From: Candidatus Rokuibacteriota bacterium
Lineage (GTDB): Bacteria; Methylomirabilota; Methylomirabilia; Rokubacteriales; CSP1-6
Reading direction: 5' to 3'
DNA: 51,501 bases
NCBI GenBank assembly: GCA_003220265.1
Contig: QHRW01000028.1
Span: 1-51,501, forward strand
Shown: positions 48,619 through 51,501 of the stretch, piece after piece
Layout: every line of letters starts with the position of its first letter
How positions within the stretch are numbered: position 1 is the stretch's first letter
Position numbers and translations under genes: made by a program
The notes under the pieces: model-generated
Database searches by the model: none
What the model was told of the DNA's origin: nothing
What the model saw: the letters and a program-made list of their open reading frames with translations, nothing else

Positions 48619-50211
48619 TCAGTTGTTGTTGTTCAGCGGACCGTTGAAGAGGACGTAGATGCCGGTGTACGCGGTGATCAGGCTGGCGATCGTCTGGGCG
48701 ATCAGCAGGTAGTCCTGGTACCACTTCACGGCCACCTCGGGCACGGTGACCACGGCACCGGCTTCGAGCGGCGGCGCCTCGGCCATCGCGTACGTGCGGC
48801 CGTTCCGGAAGGTGACGGTGGTGTTCTTCACCTTGGCGCGATTGCTCGGACCGCCCGCCAGCGCCAGGTACTCGCGCGGCGTGAGATCGGGGCGGAAGTC
48901 CTGGGCGCCGGGCGCCTTCACCTCGCCCACGACGTAGACCTTGTCTTCGACCACGGGCAGCGTGAGGACGTCACCGTTCTGCAGCAGCACGTTCTGGCTC
49001 TCGTCCTTCTCCACCAGCAGCCGCTGCAGGTCGATCGGCACGCGCTGGCGCGGGCCGCTCTGGCCGGAGCGGTCGACGAAGGCCAGGCGCAGGTCGGCGT
49101 AGGCGGCGGCGCCGCCGGCCTTCACCACGACGTCGCGCACGCGCTCGCCCTGGGCCAGCTCGAAGCGCTGCACGATGGTGGGCTTGCCGGCCGTCACCGT
49201 CTTGCTGCTGTCGACCACGCCGATGAACGCGCCGCGTACCTCGACGACGTCCTGGATCACGCTGAGCGGCGGCACGAAGATCGTGTCGCCGGACTGCAGC
49301 GGCACCTCGGGGATGGTCCGCAGGTCGACGGAGACGGTCTCCTTGCGGCCCTCGGGGCCGATCCGCGTCAGGCGCGCGTCGGAGCCGGCACCGCCCGGGG
49401 CCAGCCCACCGGTGAGGTCGAGCACCTCGCGCAACGAGCCGTCGGGGCCGAGCTCGTAGTCGCCGGGCCGCCGCACGGCGCCGGCCAGCGTGACGGCGGC
49501 CGCCCGCGGAGGCACGTGCACGCGCATGTTGTCCACCACGTAGGGGTTCTGGGTGAGATCGCCGCGCAGCTCGAAACGCAGCAGATCGACCTCCCGGGTG
49601 CTGGCCCCCGCCGACACCTGGACGTGGCGCGCGCTGCCCCGGGGCGTGATCCCGCCCGCGTTGAGGACCAGCTCGTGCAGCCGCTGCGTGGCCTGCGCCT
49701 GCACGGTGCCCGGACGCTCGATCTCGCCGGACACGGTCACGTCGAACACGCGCGGCGAGGAGACCGCGATGCTGACGTCGGCGAAGCGCAACAGCGCCCG
49801 CGCGCGCTCGCCGATCTTGCGGTTGCCCTCCAGCAGCGTGCGGCCGCCGACCTCGATGCTGCCGAGCGGCGGGATGTTGACATTGCCCTCGGGATCTACG
49901 ATGACCTGCAGGCGGGTGACGTCCAGGCGACCCGCGATCAGCACGTCCAGTACGTCGCCGTTGCCGAGGCGGTAGTCTGGACCCGCGGCGCTCCGGAGCG
50001 GGACGGCGACGAGGGGCGCGGCCGGTCGGGCGCCCGGCGCGGTCGGAAACGGCGTCGGCGGCGCCTGCTGGGGCTGCGGCTGCTGCGGCGGCGCCGCTCC
50101 CGGCTGCTGGGCGATGGTGAGCGACGGCGTGAGGAGACAGACTACGAGCACGAGACTTAAGGCCCGACAAATTGGACCTTTAACGGTTGTGGCTGGACGG
50201 AATTCGTACAA
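48619..50211 (-). CDS. Polysaccharide export protein (Wza-like) with SLBB domains
   Basis: Up to 530 residues. After a signal peptide (ALSLVLVVCLLTPSLTIAQQ) and a Pro/Gln-rich linker comes PDYRLGNGDVLDVLIAGRLD, the poly-export domain. VDPEGNVNIPPLGSIEVGGRTLLE and at least three SLBB-type repeats follow (FDVTVSGEIERPGTVQA; VTLAGAVRRPGDYEL; VYVVGEVKAPGAQDF). A hydrophobic helix near the C-terminus (YLLIAQTIASLITAYTGIYVLF) could be the outer-membrane helix, and the protein ends in four Asn. The only standard start is TTG 50211, without a ribosome binding site and almost at the predicted transcription start. ATT at 50172, preceded by AAAGG, is an alternative. No lipobox Cys is evident. Confidence 0.9.
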   Translation of the reverse strand: MYEFRPATTVKGPICRALSLVLVVCLLTPSLTIAQQPGAAPPQQPQPQQAPPTPFPTAPGARPAAPLVAVPLRSAAGPDYRLGNGDVLDVLIAGRLDVTRLQVIVDPEGNVNIPPLGSIEVGGRTLLEGNRKIGERARALLRFADVSIAVSSPRVFDVTVSGEIERPGTVQAQATQRLHELVLNAGGITPRGSARHVQVSAGASTREVDLLRFELRGDLTQNPYVVDNMRVHVPPRAAAVTLAGAVRRPGDYELGPDGSLREVLDLTGGLAPGGAGSDARLTRIGPEGRKETVSVDLRTIPEVPLQSGDTIFVPPLSVIQDVVEVRGAFIGVVDSSKTVTAGKPTIVQRFELAQGERVRDVVVKAGGAAAYADLRLAFVDRSGQSGPRQRVPIDLQRLLVEKDESQNVLLQNGDVLTLPVVEDKVYVVGEVKAPGAQDFRPDLTPREYLALAGGPSNRAKVKNTTVTFRNGRTYAMAEAPPLEAGAVVTVPEVAVKWYQDYLLIAQTIASLITAYTGIYVLFNGPLNNNN

Positions 50212-50305
50212 TGTCGTATTGTCCCTTTTTCACGTTTCGAGGGTCAAGGAAAAAGGCCGGATTTTTGCGTAATTTTGCAATAGTTTCGGGGGCAGAGATG
50301 GGCGT
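50212..50305. promoter_or_regulatory. AT-rich divergent promoter region of polysaccharide locus and protease gene
   Basis: Strikingly AT-rich for this genome. On the minus strand TTGACC (50247-50242), an 18-base spacer and GACAAT (50223-50218) form the best promoter in the region, predicting a start near 50211. Possible operator features are CCTTTTT/AAAAAGG inverted arms (50224-50230 and 50250-50256) and TTGC-N8-GCAA (50265-50280). I see no clear promoter for the plus-strand protease. Confidence 0.5.
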
Positions 50306-51501
50306 ATGACACCCCAGGCAGCGAAGGCGATCTTGGCGGCCGGCCTCCTTTTCGCTTTAGCAGGCCTGGGTTTCGGAGTCTACGGTTGGACCCAGGGCTC
50401 CCGGGCGAGAGGCGAGGCGACAGCGGCGACACCCGTGGGCGCGGCCGACGCCCTGCAAGCCGCGTTCGTCACCGTGGCGGAGCGCGTTCGACCTGCGGTG
50501 GTCAATATCGGTACGGTGCAGGTCTCGCGCGGCCGGCGTACCCCCGTCATCCCCGGGCCGGGCAGCGACGACCCCTTCTTCAAGGACTTCTTCGACCAGT
50601 TCTTCGGTCACGGCGGGCCGGGACGGCGCGAGGAGTTCCGCCAGCCGGGGCTCGGCTCCGGGGTCATCATCGACAAGCGCGGCTACGTCCTGACCAACTT
50701 CCACGTCATCCGCGGCGCCGACAGCGTGATCGTGAAGTTGCCGTCCAAGCAGGAGTTCCCGGGACGCATCGTGGGCACGGACGCCAAGACCGACCTGGCC
50801 ATCGTGAAGTTCCAGCCCGACGGCGAGGCGCGGGTGGCCACCCTCGCGGACTCCGATAACCTCCGCGTGGGCGAGTGGGCCATCGCGATCGGGAACCCGT
50901 TCGGCCTGGACCAGACGGTGACGGTGGGCGTCGTGAGCGCCACCGGCCGCGCGGACGTGGGGATCGCGACCTACGAGAACTTCATCCAGACCGACGCCTC
51001 GATCAACCCCGGCAACTCCGGCGGTCCGCTCGTCAACCTCAAGGGCGAGGTGATCGGCATCAACACGGCGATCGTGGCGACGGGCCAGGGCATCGGCTTC
51101 GCCATTCCCGCCAACATGGCCAAGCGCGTCACCTCGCAGCTGATCGATCGCGGCAAGGTCATGCGCGGCTGGATCGGCGTCTCGCTGCAGCCGCTCACGA
51201 CGGAGCTCGCCCAATCGCTCGGTTTGTCCGACACGCGGGGCGCCATCGTGGCCCGCGTCCACCCCGGCAGCCCGGCCGAGGCCGCCGGCCTGCAGGCCAA
51301 CGACGTCATCGTGAAGTTCGGCGGCACCTCAGTGGACGACTACCACCACCTCCAGCGCCTCTCCTCGGACGCCGAGCCCAACACGACGGTCCCCCTCGAA
51401 TTCATCCGCCAGAAATCCCGCAAAACCGTCCAGCTCAAGATCACCGAATCCCCCGACTCCTCCGCCCCCCCCACCGCCCCCACACCCGCCCGCCCCCGCC
51501 C
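50306..51501 (+). CDS. htrA: HtrA/DegP-type periplasmic serine protease (3' end beyond window)
   Basis: 398 codons read directly from the sequence, still open at the window edge. The N-terminus (ILAAGLLFALAGLGFGVYGW) is a signal anchor or signal peptide. The trypsin-like domain has the triad His133 (LTNFHVIRG), Asp163 (KTDLAIV) and Ser238 (NPGNSGGPLV). A PDZ domain starts near residue 290 (GWIGVSLQPL; VHPGSPAEAAGLQANDVIV). The last codons are Pro/Ala-rich and may be a linker to a second PDZ. HtrA proteases degrade or refold misfolded envelope proteins. It is divergent from the polysaccharide locus and shares its regulatory region. ATG at 50306; an out-of-frame ATG at 50298 is followed at once by a stop. 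Confidence 0.93.
   Translation, partial: MTPQAAKAILAAGLLFALAGLGFGVYGWTQGSRARGEATAATPVGAADALQAAFVTVAERVRPAVVNIGTVQVSRGRRTPVIPGPGSDDPFFKDFFDQFFGHGGPGRREEFRQPGLGSGVIIDKRGYVLTNFHVIRGADSVIVKLPSKQEFPGRIVGTDAKTDLAIVKFQPDGEARVATLADSDNLRVGEWAIAIGNPFGLDQTVTVGVVSATGRADVGIATYENFIQTDASINPGNSGGPLVNLKGEVIGINTAIVATGQGIGFAIPANMAKRVTSQLIDRGKVMRGWIGVSLQPLTTELAQSLGLSDTRGAIVARVHPGSPAEAAGLQANDVIVKFGGTSVDDYHHLQRLSSDAEPNTTVPLEFIRQKSRKTVQLKITESPDSSAPPTAPTPARPR

Noticed and set aside
17485..50211. Prophage or genomic island boundaries around the polysaccharide locus
   Set aside because: No integrase, transposase, tRNA or direct-repeat ends seen; composition is the same as the flanks.

Overview
The window is very GC-rich bacterial chromosome with tightly packed genes and no sign of phage, plasmid or insertion sequence. 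It combines branched-chain-type ABC transport, CaiB-type CoA transferases, luciferase-like flavin enzymes, AhpD/CMD proteins and a large Wzx/Wzy-type polysaccharide locus. That mixture fits an uncultured soil or subsurface lineage such as Candidatus Rokubacteria/Methylomirabilota or a deltaproteobacterial relative. This placement is inference from gene content and composition only; no marker gene (rRNA, ribosomal protein) lies in the window. I found no tRNA, rRNA or CRISPR array.

Left third (1-17175), catabolism and transport. A leftward pair (an enolase-superfamily enzyme cut by the window edge and a family-5 solute-binding protein) diverges from a complete rightward liv-type ABC transporter (binding protein, two permeases, two ATPases). 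A small SET-domain protein closes that operon. Then come a luciferase-like oxidoreductase (leftward), an enoyl-CoA hydratase, a zinc alcohol dehydrogenase and a CaiB/BaiF CoA transferase. Next are a VapBC-like toxin-antitoxin pair, a CMD-family protein with a D-amino-acid-oxidase-like flavoprotein, and a Uma2 nuclease-like gene. An AhpD-like protein, an FKBP isomerase, an unknown protein and a second CaiB gene broken by a frameshift follow.

Right two thirds (17485-50211), one leftward polysaccharide locus of 25 genes. In transcription order: outer-membrane exporter (Wza-like), ExeA-type ATPase, degenerate HD-GYP protein, and a Wzz/tyrosine-kinase protein with a third membrane span and a SPOR tail. 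Then O-antigen ligase/polymerase-like protein, GT-C-like membrane protein, Wzx flippase, GT2, GT4, GT2, GT2, a GT2-GT4 fusion, a GT39-like protein, GT4 and asparagine synthase. Then a GT4-methyltransferase fusion, GT4, a PHP-domain protein, WbqC, PIG-L deacetylase, DegT aminotransferase, WecA-like initiating transferase, DUF2062, MscS and GalU. Thirteen of the 24 junctions are 4-base start/stop overlaps, so most of the locus should be translated as a coupled unit. The only gap above 40 bases is 143 bases and carries three strong hairpins. GalU supplies UDP-glucose, the WecA-like enzyme starts a lipid-linked chain, the glycosyltransferases extend it, and Wzx and the ligase/polymerase handle it in the membrane. 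The Wzz-kinase and Wza-like proteins then control length and export.

Right edge (50212-51501). An AT-rich divergent regulatory region separates the polysaccharide locus from an HtrA/DegP-type periplasmic protease that runs off the window.

Most unusual items: the four-gene export/control module at the head of the polysaccharide locus (SPOR-tailed kinase with an altered Walker A' motif, degenerate HD-GYP), two glycosyltransferase fusions, two genes that seem to need a CTG start, a long imperfect foldback at 17269-17479, and an abrupt codon-usage change in the 3' half of the broken CaiB gene.
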